NCBI RefSeq assembly: GCF_036014175.1
Contig: NZ_CP107917.1
Span: forward strand, 6,510,001 to 6,574,000
Direction: 5' to 3'
Origin: Streptomyces sp. NBC_00443
GTDB lineage: Bacteria > Actinomycetota > Actinomycetes > Streptomycetales > Streptomycetaceae
Length of the DNA stretch: 64,000 nt
Positions 7,812-16,524 of this stretch are shown here, in pieces. The position numbers and the translations under genes are program-made. The notes beneath the pieces were generated by a model. It made no database searches and was not told where the DNA came from. It saw only the letters and a program-made list of their open reading frames with translations. Position 1 is the stretch's first letter, and every line of letters begins with the position of its first letter.

Positions 7812-9431
7812 ATGACTAGTCAGACCACCATCAAAACGACGGGGCCGGGGGACCAGGCACCAGTAGCCCCGTCGGATGCGACGCCGGCCAAGGGGCTGCG
7901 AGGCCACCCTTGGTTCACCCTCATCACCGTCGCGGTCGGGGTCATGATGGTGGCCCTGGACGGCACCATCGTGGCCATCGCCAACCCGGCCATCCAGAAG
8001 GACCTCGGCGCCACCTTCGCCGAGGTCCAGTGGATCACCAACGGCTACTTCCTCGCCCTCGCGGTCGCCCTGATCACCGCCGGCAAGCTCGGTGACCGGT
8101 TCGGGCACCGGCAGACCTTCCTGATCGGCGTGGTCGGCTTCGCCGCCGCCTCCGGTGCGATCGGCCTGTCCAGCAGCATCGCGGCGGTCGTCACGTTCCG
8201 TGTCTTCCAGGGCCTGTTCGGCGCGCTGCTGATGCCGGCCGCGCTCGGCCTGCTGCGGGCGACGTTCCCGGCCGAGAAGCTCAACATGGCCATCGGCATC
8301 TGGGGCATGGTCATCGGTGCTTCCACCGCCGGCGGCCCGATCCTCGGCGGCGTCCTCGTCGAGCACGTCAACTGGCAGTCGGTGTTCTTCATCAACGTGC
8401 CGGTCGGCATCCTCGCCGTCGTACTGGGCGTCGTGATCCTCCTGGACCACCGCGCCGAGAAGGCCCCGCGCTCCTTCGACATCCTCGGCATAGTCCTGCT
8501 CTCGGCGGCGATGTTCTCTCTGGTCTGGGCCCTGATCAAGGCCCCGGAGTGGGGCTGGGGCGACGACAAGACGTGGCTGTTCATCGTCGGGTCGGTCGTG
8601 GGCTTCGCGCTCTTCGCCTTCTGGGAGACACGGGTCAAGGAGCCGCTGATCCCGCTGGCCCTGTTCCGCTCGGTCCCGCTCTCCGCGGGTGTCGTGCTGA
8701 TGGTCCTGATGGCCATCGCGTTCATGGGCGGCCTGTTCTTCGTGACGTTCTACCTGCAGAACGTCCATGGCATGAGCCCGATCGACGCCGGCCTGCACCT
8801 GCTGCCGCTCACCGGCATGATGATCGTCGGCTCGCCGCTCGCGGGCGCGATGATCACCAAGTTCGGTCCGCGCGTGCCGCTGGCCGGCGGCATGGCGCTC
8901 ACCGCGATCGCCATGTACGGCATGTCCACGCTGGCGACGGACACCGGCAGCGGCATCATGTCGGTCTGGTTCGCCCTGCTCGGCCTCGGCCTCGCGCCGG
9001 TCATGGTCGGCGCCACGGAGGTCATCGTCGGCAACGCGCCCATGGAGCTGTCCGGTGTGGCCGGCGGTCTCCAGCAGGCCGCGATGCAGATCGGCGGCAG
9101 CCTCGGTACGGCCGTCCTGGGCGCCGTCATGGCCTCCAAGGTCGACAGCGACCTCGCCGGCAACTGGACGTCCGCGGGCCTGCCGCCGCTCACCGCGGCC
9201 CAGGAGGCCCAGGCCTCGGAGGCGGTCCAGGTCGGCGTGGCGCCGCTGGCTCCCGGCACGCCGGACGCCATCGCCGCGAAGATCACGGACGTCGCGCACG
9301 ACACGTTCATCTCGGGCATGAGCCTGGCGTCCCTGGTCGCCGCGGGCGTGGCGGTCGTCGCGGTCTTCGTGGCGTTCCTCACCAAGCGGGGCGAGAACGC
9401 GGAAGCGGGTGCGGGCGCGGCCCACATCTGA
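7812..9431 (+). CDS. MFS drug-efflux transporter, DHA2 (14-helix, EmrB/QacA) family
   Basis: 539 residues, the usual DHA2 length. Motif D1 is MVALDGTIVAIANPAIQKDLG, motif A is GKLGDRFGHRQTFLIG, and motif C lies around GASTAGGPILGGVL; fourteen hydrophobic helices follow. It is a proton antiporter for drugs or a secreted metabolite. The ATG at 7812 is chosen because it begins the family's usual N-terminus; the frame is open far upstream but antisense to tetR. Probably repressed by the divergent TetR. Confidence 0.93.
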   Translation: MTSQTTIKTTGPGDQAPVAPSDATPAKGLRGHPWFTLITVAVGVMMVALDGTIVAIANPAIQKDLGATFAEVQWITNGYFLALAVALITAGKLGDRFGHRQTFLIGVVGFAAASGAIGLSSSIAAVVTFRVFQGLFGALLMPAALGLLRATFPAEKLNMAIGIWGMVIGASTAGGPILGGVLVEHVNWQSVFFINVPVGILAVVLGVVILLDHRAEKAPRSFDILGIVLLSAAMFSLVWALIKAPEWGWGDDKTWLFIVGSVVGFALFAFWETRVKEPLIPLALFRSVPLSAGVVLMVLMAIAFMGGLFFVTFYLQNVHGMSPIDAGLHLLPLTGMMIVGSPLAGAMITKFGPRVPLAGGMALTAIAMYGMSTLATDTGSGIMSVWFALLGLGLAPVMVGATEVIVGNAPMELSGVAGGLQQAAMQIGGSLGTAVLGAVMASKVDSDLAGNWTSAGLPPLTAAQEAQASEAVQVGVAPLAPGTPDAIAAKITDVAHDTFISGMSLASLVAAGVAVVAVFVAFLTKRGENAEAGAGAAHI

Positions 9432-9643
9432 CGGGATTCCACGGGATTCCAACGGAGTTCGCCTATCAGAGTGACTCCGCCGAAGAACCCTCCCCTCCGG
9501 CAAGCGTGCAGGTCACAGTGGGTCAAGCCAGGGCCTGTGGCGCGCTGCCGGAGGGGGTCGGCGCGCCACAGGCCCGGACGCGCAGGCATGAGCCGCGCAC
9601 TGTGGGTACTCGCCAAGTCGAACGCCGAATCAGGGAGTTGACG

Positions 9644-9949
9644 ATGGCGGGCTTCTCGCACGGAACGCGCAGGCACCCCCGCTCACGTGGCCGTACGTGG
9701 TCACGGACCGGGCCGGATCGCGCGACTCTGGGGATCGTCGGAACCATCTGCGCGGTCGCCGGTTTCTTCGTACTGGGCCTCATCCTCGGCCCGGCAGCAA
9801 TCATCTGCGGCTGGCTGGCCATGGGCCGAACCTGGTCAGGAGCCCGCCCCGTCCCCGCCCTGATCGCGGTGGTCCTGGGCGCCATCGACACCCTGCTGGC
9901 CATCTTGTGGCTCGCGGGGACGGCGACACCGGGGAACGGCTTCTTCTGA
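9644..9949 (+). CDS. Small two-helix membrane protein (DUF4190-like)
   Basis: 101 residues: a basic N-terminus (HGTRRHPRSRGRTW), then two hydrophobic helices, LGIVGTICAVAGFFVLGLILGP and LIAVVLGAIDTLLAIL, joined by CGWLAMGRTW. This matches the DUF4190 pattern (small actinobacterial membrane proteins of unknown role). A GGGAG sits 6 bp before the ATG. It lies alone after a 212-bp gap from the MFS gene. Confidence 0.75.
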   Translation: MAGFSHGTRRHPRSRGRTWSRTGPDRATLGIVGTICAVAGFFVLGLILGPAAIICGWLAMGRTWSGARPVPALIAVVLGAIDTLLAILWLAGTATPGNGFF

Positions 9950-10664
9950 CAGCGCTACGGGCGAACGTGCCTGGGCCGGCTGCGGGCAGCCCTGCTGAGC
10001 CGGCCGGGGGCGTCGGCGCGGCTGCACGTACGCGTGCCGACGTGGCCGGGTGCCCGGACCCACGTAGCTGCGGGTGATCGTGCCCGTGGTGCTGCGCCCG
10101 TCGGCGCGGATGTGGCCGGGGCGCCGGCCCCGCATGGTCGCGGGCGACTGTGCCGAGGTGGCTGCGCCCAGCGTGCCGATGTGGCCGCGGGTGTCGGGTC
10201 CCACCTGGCTGCGGGCAACCGTCGTGCCGGTGTGGCTGCGCCCCCTGCTGCAGAAATGGCCGCGCCCCCTGCACCAACGCACTCGCGGGCGCCGTGCCCA
10301 CCTGGCTGCGGGTAGCCGTCATGCCGGTGTGGCTGCGCCCTGCTGCAGAAATGGCCGCGCCCCCTGCACCAACGCACTCGCGGGCGCCGTGCCCACCTGG
10401 CTGCGGGTAGCCGTCGTGCCGGTGTGGCTGCGCTCCCTGGCTGCAGGCAACCGTGCCGGAGCCGCTGCGCCCACCCAACTGCGGGCAGTCGTGCCGCTGG
10501 GGCGGCACCCCGCCGGCGCGGGCGAGCGTGCCGACCCCGCCCCAGCCTCAACGCCGGCCACGGGCCGAACGAGGCTGCTCCCACGCAACCGGAGCCGACG
10601 CCCTCACTGGCGCCGGCGCGGGCGATTGTGCCAACCCTGCGTCAGCCCAACGCCGGGCCACCGT
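9950..10664. other. 715-bp convergent gap without a credible gene, rich in repeats
   Basis: Between the small membrane protein and the channel gene. The whole stretch is built from degenerate units of the form GTGCCG-n-TGGCTGCG-CCC. Open frames exist on both strands but only spell the repeat, with no codon-position bias or start context. I see no RNA gene. Confidence 0.7.
10204..10440. repeat. Long direct repeat of 97, 95 and about 45 bp
   Basis: Unit 1 is 10204-10300, unit 2 is 10301-10395 and a partial unit 3 begins at 10396; each starts CCTGGCTGCGGG. Units 1 and 2 share long identical stretches (CTGCAGAAATGGCCGCGCC and CACCAACGCACTCGCGGGCG) and differ by a 2-bp deletion and a few substitutions, so the duplication is recent. 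Confidence 0.9.
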
Positions 10665-11426
10665 TCAACGTGGCTGCTCCTCGGCGACCTGCCCCGGCAC
10701 AGTCGCCCCCGACAGCAGCGCAACCTCCGCCCGCAGTGCCCGGACCTCCTCCGTGAGCGCTCGTATCGCCTCCGTCTGCCGCCGCTCCTCCACGTCGTCC
10801 TTCTCGAACCGCGCTATGAACCACGCGGCGATGTTCGCGGTCACGACACCCAGCAGGGCGATCCCGGACAGCATCAGCCCCACCGCGAGCATCCGCCCCA
10901 CCCCGGTGGTCGGCGCATGGTCCCCGTAGCCGACCGTCGTCATGGTGGTAAACGACCACCACACGGCGTCACCCAGCGTCTTGATGTTCCCGTTCGGCGA
11001 GTCCCGCTCCACGGACAGCACCGCCAGAGACCCGAACATCAGCAGCCCGACCACCGCCCCGGCGACATACGTGGTCAGCCGTATCTGCGAAGCCATCCGC
11101 GCCCGCTGTCCCACCAGCAGCAGCGTCGACACGAGCCGCAGCAACCGAAGCGGCTGTATCACCGGCAGCAGCACCGCGCACAGATCCAGCCAGTGCGACC
11201 GCACGAACTCCCCGCGCCGCTCCGCGAGTCCGAGCCGGACCACGTAGTCCACCGCGAACGCGCCCCAGACCACCCACTCCACCGCGAGGCACGCGTCCAC
11301 CACGTCCCGCCCTGCGTCGGGCGAGACGATCGGCACGGCATAGGCCACGGCAAAGGCCAGGGCGAGGGCGAAAAGGGGTCGCTGGGTGAACCGTTCCCAA
11401 CGGACTTGCGCGAGCGGTCGCTTCAT
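10665..11426 (-). CDS. Voltage-gated-type potassium channel
   Basis: 253 residues. The selectivity filter TVGYGD lies in a pore loop (VWWSFTTMTTVGYGDHAP) between the last two helices. Four preceding hydrophobic segments include an arginine-bearing S4-like helix (LRLLRLVSTLLLVGQRARMASQIRL), which suggests a six-helix Kv-type subunit. The C-terminus (VEERRQTEAIRALTEEVRALRAEVALL) is a coiled coil that should form the tetramer. The start MKRPLAQVRW is chosen because the upstream extension is inside the aceE terminator. Confidence 0.9.
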   Translation of the reverse strand: MKRPLAQVRWERFTQRPLFALALAFAVAYAVPIVSPDAGRDVVDACLAVEWVVWGAFAVDYVVRLGLAERRGEFVRSHWLDLCAVLLPVIQPLRLLRLVSTLLLVGQRARMASQIRLTTYVAGAVVGLLMFGSLAVLSVERDSPNGNIKTLGDAVWWSFTTMTTVGYGDHAPTTGVGRMLAVGLMLSGIALLGVVTANIAAWFIARFEKDDVEERRQTEAIRALTEEVRALRAEVALLSGATVPGQVAEEQPR

Positions 11427-11449
11427 GGCCGCATCGTAGGAAATGTGAA

Positions 11450-11488
11450 GGGTGGTGTGCCCGCAGGTCACCCACGGGCACACCACCC
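11450..11488 (-). terminator. Terminator hairpin after aceE
   Basis: Perfect 14-bp arms GGGTGGTGTGCCCG (11450-11463) and CGGGCACACCACCC (11475-11488) with an 11-nt loop, just past the aceE stop and before the channel gene. There is no T-run, as is common in actinobacteria. Confidence 0.8.
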
Positions 11489-11508
11489 CATCGAGCAGTT
11501 GACGGACG

Positions 11509-14256
11509 TTACGCGTCGCCGCCCGCGGCCCCCGGGTCCGCCGCCGACACATCGAGCAGCTGGTAACGGTCGATCGCCTGCTTCAGCACCGACCGGTCCA
11601 CCTTCCCCTCCTTCGCCAATTCCGTCAGCACCCCCACCACGATCGACTGCGCGTCGATGTGGAAGAAGCGCCGGGCCGCACCGCGGGTGTCCGCGAAACC
11701 GAACCCGTCCGCACCCAGCGACTGGTACGTCCCCGGCACCCACCGCGCGATCTGGTCCGGCACCGACCGCATCCAGTCGGAAACGGCCACGAACGGTCCC
11801 TCGGCGCCGCTCAGTTTCCGTGTCACCCACGGCACCCGCTGCTCCTCCTCCGGGTGCAGCAGGTTGTGCTCCTCGCACTGCACGGCCTCGCGCCGCAGCT
11901 CGTTCCAGGAGGTCGCCGACCACACGTCGGCCTTGACGTTCCACTCCTCGGCCAGGAGCTTCTGCGCCTCGACCGCCCAGGGGACCGCCACACCGGACGC
12001 CATGATCTGCGCCGGGATCGACCCCGACGTGCCCTCGCTGATGCGGTGGACGCCCTTGAGGATGCCCTCGACGTCCACGTTCGCCGGCTCGGCCGGGTGC
12101 TGGATCGGCTCGTTGTAGACGGTCAGGTAGTAGAAGACGTCCTCGCCGTGCGGGTGTTCGGCGTCCCCGCCGTACATCCGGCGCAGACCGTCCTGCACGA
12201 TGTGCGCGATCTCGTACGAGTACGCAGGGTCGTACGAGACACAGCCCGGGTTCGTCGAGGCGAGCAGCTGCGAGTGGCCGTCGGCGTGCTGGAGACCCTC
12301 ACCGGTCAGGGTCGTACGGCCGGCGGTCGCACCCAGCACGAATCCGCGCGCCAGCTGGTCGGCCATCTGCCAGAACTGGTCGCCGGTGCGCTGGAATCCG
12401 AACATCGAGTAGAAGACGTACACCGGGATCAGCGGCTCGCCGTGCGTGGCGTACGCCGAACCCGCCGCGATCAGCGAGGCCGTGCAGCCCGCCTCGGAGA
12501 TGCCGTCGTGCAGCATCTGGCCCTGCGGCGACTCCTTGTAGGCGAGCAGCAGATCGCGGTCGACCGCCTCGTACTGCTGGCCGAGCGGGTTGTAGATCTT
12601 CGCGCTCGGGAAGAACGAGTCCATGCCGAACGTGCGGTACTCGTCCGGCGCGATCAGTACGAAGCGCTTGCCGAGCTCCTTGTCCCGCATGAGGTCTTTC
12701 AGCAGGCGCACAAAGGCCATGGTCGTCGCGATCGACTGATGGCCCGAGCCCTTCTTCACGGTCGCGTACGTCTTGTCGTCCGGCAGAGCCAGCGGCTTCG
12801 ACCGCACGACACGCGTCGGGACGTACCCGCCGAGCCCCTTGCGGCGGTCGTGCATGTACTGGATCTCCTCGGAGTCCCGCCCCGGGTGGTAGTACGGCGG
12901 GAGCCCGCTCTCCAGGTCCTTGTCCGCGATCGGCAGGTGCAGCCGGTCACGGAAGCGCTTGAGGTCGTCGACCGTCAGCTTCTTCATCTGGTGCGTGGCG
13001 TTGCGGCCCTCGAAGTTGGGACCCAGCGTCCAGCCCTTGATCGTCTTGGCCAGGATCACCGTCGGCTGGCCCTTGTGCGCCTTGGCCGCCGAGAACGCCG
13101 CGAAGACCTTCTTGTGGTCATGACCGCCGCGGCCCAGGTGCAGGATCTGGTCGTCGGTCATGCCCTCGACCATCGCGCGCAGCCGCTGGTCGTCGCCGAA
13201 GAAGTGGTCGCGGATGTAGGCGCCGGTCTCGGTGGCGTACGTCTGGAACTGGCCGTCCGGCGTGGTGTTCATCCGGTTCACCAGGACGCCGTCACGGTCC
13301 TGCGCGAGCAGCGGGTCCCAGGTGCGGTCCCAGATCAGCTTGATCACGTTCCAGCCGGCGCCCCGGAAGATCGACTCCAGCTCCTGGATGACCTTGCCGT
13401 TGCCCCGCACCGGCCCGTCGAGGCGCTGCAGGTTGCAGTTGACCACGAAGGTGAGGTTGTCCAGGCCCTCGCGCGCGGCGATGGACAGCTGGCCGAGCGA
13501 CTCCGGCTCGTCCATCTCGCCGTCACCCAGGAACGCCCACACCTGCGACTTGGAGGTGTCCGCGATGCCGCGCGCCTCCATGTAGCGGTTCATCCGCGCC
13601 TGGTAGATCGCGCCGATCGGGCCGAGGCCCATCGACACGGTCGGGAACTCCCAGAAGTCCGGCATCGACCGCGGGTGCGGGTAGCTGGACAGGCCGTGAC
13701 GGGCCTTCGACTTCTCCTGCCGGAAGGCGTCGAGGTTCTGCTCGCTGAGGCGGTCCAGCAGGAACGCGCGCGCGTAGATGCCCGGGGAGGCGTGGCCCTG
13801 GAAGAAGACCTGGTCGCCGCCGTCGCCCTCGTCCTTGCCGCGGAAGAAGTGGTTGAAGCCCACGTCGTAGAGGGAGGCCGAGGAGGCGAACGTGGCGATG
13901 TGACCGCCGACGCCGATGCCGGGGCGCTGGGCCCTGGACACCATGACCGCGGCGTTCCACCGGGTCGCGTTGAGGATCTTGCGCTCGATCTCCTCGTTGC
14001 CCGGGAAGAACGGCTCGTCCCTGGTGGCGATCGTGTTGACGTAGTCCGTGCTGCGCATCTCGGGCACGGCCACGCGCTTCTCGCGGGCCCGCTCGATCAG
14101 CCGCAGCATCAGATAGCGGGCCCGCTCCCGGCCGCGCTCGTCCACGGCGGCGTCGAGGGAGTCGAGCCACTCCTGGGTTTCCTCGGGATCGAAGTCAGGA
14201 ACCTGACTCGGAAGGCCGCCAATGATGATCGGGTTGCGATCTGATCCGGAAGCCAC
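11509..14256 (-). CDS. aceE: Pyruvate dehydrogenase E1 component, homodimeric
   Basis: 915 residues, close to E. coli AceE (887). The thiamine-diphosphate motif is intact: FLGDGEMDEPESLGQLSIAAREGLDNLTFVVNCN (GDG...NxN). The transketolase-like middle domain (TFGMDSFFPSAKIYNPLGQQYEAVDRDL) and C-terminal domain (WNVKADVWSATSWNELRREA) follow. It decarboxylates pyruvate and hands acetyl groups to the E2 lipoyl domain; in actinobacteria the partners are encoded elsewhere. The start MASGSDRNPIIIGGLPSQ is typical of the Streptomyces enzyme. Monocistronic, with its own terminator. Confidence 0.97.
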   Translation of the reverse strand: MASGSDRNPIIIGGLPSQVPDFDPEETQEWLDSLDAAVDERGRERARYLMLRLIERAREKRVAVPEMRSTDYVNTIATRDEPFFPGNEEIERKILNATRWNAAVMVSRAQRPGIGVGGHIATFASSASLYDVGFNHFFRGKDEGDGGDQVFFQGHASPGIYARAFLLDRLSEQNLDAFRQEKSKARHGLSSYPHPRSMPDFWEFPTVSMGLGPIGAIYQARMNRYMEARGIADTSKSQVWAFLGDGEMDEPESLGQLSIAAREGLDNLTFVVNCNLQRLDGPVRGNGKVIQELESIFRGAGWNVIKLIWDRTWDPLLAQDRDGVLVNRMNTTPDGQFQTYATETGAYIRDHFFGDDQRLRAMVEGMTDDQILHLGRGGHDHKKVFAAFSAAKAHKGQPTVILAKTIKGWTLGPNFEGRNATHQMKKLTVDDLKRFRDRLHLPIADKDLESGLPPYYHPGRDSEEIQYMHDRRKGLGGYVPTRVVRSKPLALPDDKTYATVKKGSGHQSIATTMAFVRLLKDLMRDKELGKRFVLIAPDEYRTFGMDSFFPSAKIYNPLGQQYEAVDRDLLLAYKESPQGQMLHDGISEAGCTASLIAAGSAYATHGEPLIPVYVFYSMFGFQRTGDQFWQMADQLARGFVLGATAGRTTLTGEGLQHADGHSQLLASTNPGCVSYDPAYSYEIAHIVQDGLRRMYGGDAEHPHGEDVFYYLTVYNEPIQHPAEPANVDVEGILKGVHRISEGTSGSIPAQIMASGVAVPWAVEAQKLLAEEWNVKADVWSATSWNELRREAVQCEEHNLLHPEEEQRVPWVTRKLSGAEGPFVAVSDWMRSVPDQIARWVPGTYQSLGADGFGFADTRGAARRFFHIDAQSIVVGVLTELAKEGKVDRSVLKQAIDRYQLLDVSAADPGAAGGDA

Positions 14257-14610
14257 GCTGTTCCTTACCTGTCAGAGGGCCGTGTTTCTGAGGGTCTGCA
14301 CCGCTCCCCATCGTGTACCTCGGGGGGCCAAACGTCATCTCTACTGTGAGGTAACCCGGGGCCTGGTGAACGGCGGAGTGACCATGGATGGTTCCCAAAC
14401 GCACAAAGGGGGCAGATTGGTGTGGTGCGCGTCACCTTGAGACGATGGTGGCGTGCCTGGAGTTGCGGTGACACGTTCAGGAACGTCACCGTTTCGGCGG
14501 TCTGAACGGCCGGGTACTTGCGCGATCCGCCCCGCCCGTGTGGACTACGGCCAATGCTTCGCGCACGCGCGTGGCTGAGTTATTCCCAAAACATGATCAG
14601 GAGGCAACCC
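14257..14610. promoter_or_regulatory. Divergent aceE / DUF3052 control region
   Basis: A 354-bp gap that must hold both promoters. It contains an imperfect palindrome at 14467-14490, GGTGACACGTTC-AG-GAACGTCACC, in which the left arm carries two extra bases, and a looser GGTG...GTCACC pair just upstream. These are possible operator sites. I cannot assign the -10/-35 boxes with confidence, and I see no small ORF with a ribosome binding site. Confidence 0.45.
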
Positions 14611-15048
14611 GTGAGCGCGACCGCGGACCACGCGGAGGAGCGGACGAACCCTGCCGTCAGGCTGGGGTTCCAGCCCGAGCAGGTGGTCCAGGAGATCGGC
14701 TACGACGAGGACGTAGACCAGGAACTCCGCGAGTCCATTGAGGAAGTCGTCGGCAGCGAACTCGTGGACGAGGACTACGACGACGTAGCCGATGCCGTGG
14801 TGCTGTGGTTCCGCGACGAGGACGGCGACCTGACGGATGCGCTGGTGGACGCCACCACGTACATCGAAGAAGGCGGCTCGATCCTGCTCCTCACGCCCAA
14901 GACCGGCCGTGACGGCTACGTGGAGCCCAGCGACATCTCTGAAGCGTCGACCACAGCGGGTCTGTCGGCGTCCAAGAGCGTCAGCGTCGGCAAGGACTGG
15001 AGTGGCAGCCGGCTGGTGACGCCCAAGGCCGCGAAGTCCAAGAAGTAG
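14611..15048 (+). CDS. DUF3052 family protein
   Basis: 145 residues, very acidic. The GTG start is fixed by a perfect AGGAGG at 14599-14604, 6 bp upstream. Conserved stretches include RLGFQPEQVVQEIGYDEDVDQELRESIEE and DAVVLWFRDEDGDLTDALVDA; the C-terminal tail is basic (TPKAAKSKK). The family is actinobacterial and has no known biochemical role. It sits between aceE and the peroxiredoxin and ends with a strong hairpin. The acidic body and lysine tail suggest a protein-protein or nucleic-acid role, but that is a guess. Confidence 0.9.
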   Translation: MSATADHAEERTNPAVRLGFQPEQVVQEIGYDEDVDQELRESIEEVVGSELVDEDYDDVADAVVLWFRDEDGDLTDALVDATTYIEEGGSILLLTPKTGRDGYVEPSDISEASTTAGLSASKSVSVGKDWSGSRLVTPKAAKSKK

Positions 15049-15098
15049 CCGAATCGAAGTGACCCACGGCTGAGACGATCGCCGTACGGGCCCACCCT

Positions 15099-15128
15099 GC
15101 CGGGCTGGACTGCAAAGTCCAGCCCGGC
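15099..15128 (+). terminator. Strong terminator after the DUF3052 gene
   Basis: Perfect 13-bp stem GCCGGGCTGGACT / AGTCCAGCCCGGC around a GCAA tetraloop, about 50 bp past the stop codon. Confidence 0.88.
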
Positions 15129-15204
15129 TCATGCATATGCCCCGGTGATCGCTGCGTAGGGTGGATGCCACCCGAACAGCCTCACCGAAGGGACATTCAC
15201 GACG

Positions 15205-15663
15205 ATGGCGATCCAGGTCGGCGACAAGGCCCCCGACTTCGAGCTCAAGGACAACCACGGCGCGACCGTGAAGCTCTCCGACTTCCGCGGTTCCAAGAAC
15301 GTCGTCCTGCTCTTCTACCCCTTCGCCTTCACCGGCGTGTGCACCGGCGAGCTGTGCGAGGTGCGCGACAACCTGCCGCAGTTCGCCGACCGCGACACAC
15401 AGGTCCTCGCCGTCTCCAACGACTCCATCCACACCCTGCGCGTCTTCGCCGAGCAGGAGGGCCTGGAGTACCCGCTGCTCAGCGACTTCTGGCCGCACGG
15501 CGAGGTCAGCCGTGCCTACGGTGTCTTCGCCGAGGACAAGGGCTGCGCGGTGCGCGGCACCTTCGTCATCGACAAGGAGGGCGTGGTCCGCTGGACCGTC
15601 GTCAACGCCCTGCCGGACGCGCGCGACCTGAGCGAGTACGTCAAGGCGCTCGACACCCTCTGA
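15205..15663 (+). CDS. AhpE-type peroxiredoxin
   Basis: 152 residues, a thioredoxin fold starting MAIQVGDKAPDFELKDNHG. The peroxidatic cysteine is Cys46 in FTGVCTGELC (TxxC box), with another cysteine at 51 and one near 113 (KGCAVRGTFVID). It reduces hydrogen peroxide and organic or peroxynitrite substrates in the cytoplasm. The GAAGGGA ribosome site is about 11 bp before the ATG. It precedes the terD genes and fits the oxidative-stress theme, but the 147-bp gap with a separate promoter suggests separate transcription. Confidence 0.92.
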   Translation: MAIQVGDKAPDFELKDNHGATVKLSDFRGSKNVVLLFYPFAFTGVCTGELCEVRDNLPQFADRDTQVLAVSNDSIHTLRVFAEQEGLEYPLLSDFWPHGEVSRAYGVFAEDKGCAVRGTFVIDKEGVVRWTVVNALPDARDLSEYVKALDTL

Positions 15664-15725
15664 TCCCGTCCGTCCCACTGGTGACCGACACCCGTGATTC
15701 TTCGGTACCAGGGCATGCAAGGCAC

Positions 15726-15755
15726 GGGAACCCGTTACTAGGATCGACTCGTTGA
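15726..15755 (+). promoter_or_regulatory. Candidate ECF-sigma promoter for the terD unit
   Basis: GGGAACC (15726-15732) and CGTTGA (15750-15755) are 17 bp apart, matching the ECF-type pattern (GGAAC ... CGT/GTT) of stress sigma factors such as SigE/SigR/SigH. The leader to the GTG is about 50 nt. The same spacing recurs at 20233-20262. Confidence 0.5.
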
Positions 15756-15810
15756 TCCGATATCACACGCACGGCGGGGCTCCCCGCCCCTGGACACCAA
15801 TGGAGGACTC

Positions 15811-16386
15811 GTGGGAGTCAGCCTCAGCAAGGGCGGCAACGTATCTCTGTCCAAGGAGGCCCCTGGCCTCACCGCGGTCATCGTCGGTCTGGGGTGGGAC
15901 ATCCGCACCACGACCGGCACCGACTTCGACCTCGACGCCAGCGCGATGCTGACGAACGCGGAGGGCAAGGTCGGCAACGACGCGAACTTCGTGTTCTTCA
16001 ACAACCTGAAGAGCCCCGACGGCTCGGTCGAGCACACCGGCGACAACCTCACCGGTGAGGGCGAGGGTGACGACGAGCAGATCAAGATCAACCTCGCCGG
16101 CGTCCCGGCGGACGTCGAGAAGATCGTCTTCCCGGTGTCGATCTACGACGCCGAGAACCGCCAGCAGTCCTTCGGCCAGGTGCGCAACGCGTTCATCCGC
16201 GTCGTCAACCAGGCCGGCGGCGCCGAGATCGCGCGCTACGACCTCTCGGAGGACGCGTCCACCGAGACGGCGATGGTCTTCGGCGAGCTGTACCGGCACG
16301 GTGCGGAGTGGAAGTTCCGCGCCATCGGCCAGGGCTACGCGTCGGGCCTGCGCGGCATCGCGCAGGACTTCGGTGTGAACGTCTGA
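15811..16386 (+). CDS. terD: TerD-family stress protein
   Basis: 191 residues, GTG start with GGAGGA 3 bp before. The family calcium-binding signature is DFDLDASAML with GDNLTGEGEGDDEQIKINLAGVP, and the C-terminus AEWKFRAIGQGYASGLRGIAQDFGV is typical. TerD proteins bind Ca2+, sit near the membrane and scaffold the Ter stress complex (tellurite, phage and oxidative phenotypes). Followed by a second terD with a hairpin between them, so the two can be expressed at different levels. Confidence 0.94.
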   Translation: MGVSLSKGGNVSLSKEAPGLTAVIVGLGWDIRTTTGTDFDLDASAMLTNAEGKVGNDANFVFFNNLKSPDGSVEHTGDNLTGEGEGDDEQIKINLAGVPADVEKIVFPVSIYDAENRQQSFGQVRNAFIRVVNQAGGAEIARYDLSEDASTETAMVFGELYRHGAEWKFRAIGQGYASGLRGIAQDFGVNV

Positions 16387-16431
16387 GTTCGACATCGGAG
16401 GTGACCGTTCAGGACACCACTGGCTGGGCCC

Positions 16432-16459
16432 GGCGCCGCATCCGTTTGGGTGCGGCGCC
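16432..16459 (+). terminator. Hairpin between the two terD genes
   Basis: Arms GGCGCCGCA (16432-16440) and TGCGGCGCC (16451-16459) with a 10-nt loop, 45 bp after the first terD stop. Probably attenuates read-through. Confidence 0.65.
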
Positions 16460-16524
16460 TGGGGGTCCCCCTCTGGGGGAGCGCAGGACAACCAAACAAG
16501 CATCACGCGGGGAGGACCAGCATC

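Noticed and set aside
10204..10440. CRISPR array
   Set aside because: The units are 95-97 bp and nearly identical end to end, with no short repeat/variable spacer pattern and no cas genes.
9801..10508. A 235-codon reverse frame over the repeat region
   Set aside because: It only spells the DNA repeat and includes part of the small membrane protein gene in antisense.
11659..14244. An 861-codon open frame antisense to aceE
   Set aside because: It mirrors the aceE codon pattern on the opposite strand and has no ribosome site or family similarity; high GC content leaves antisense frames open.
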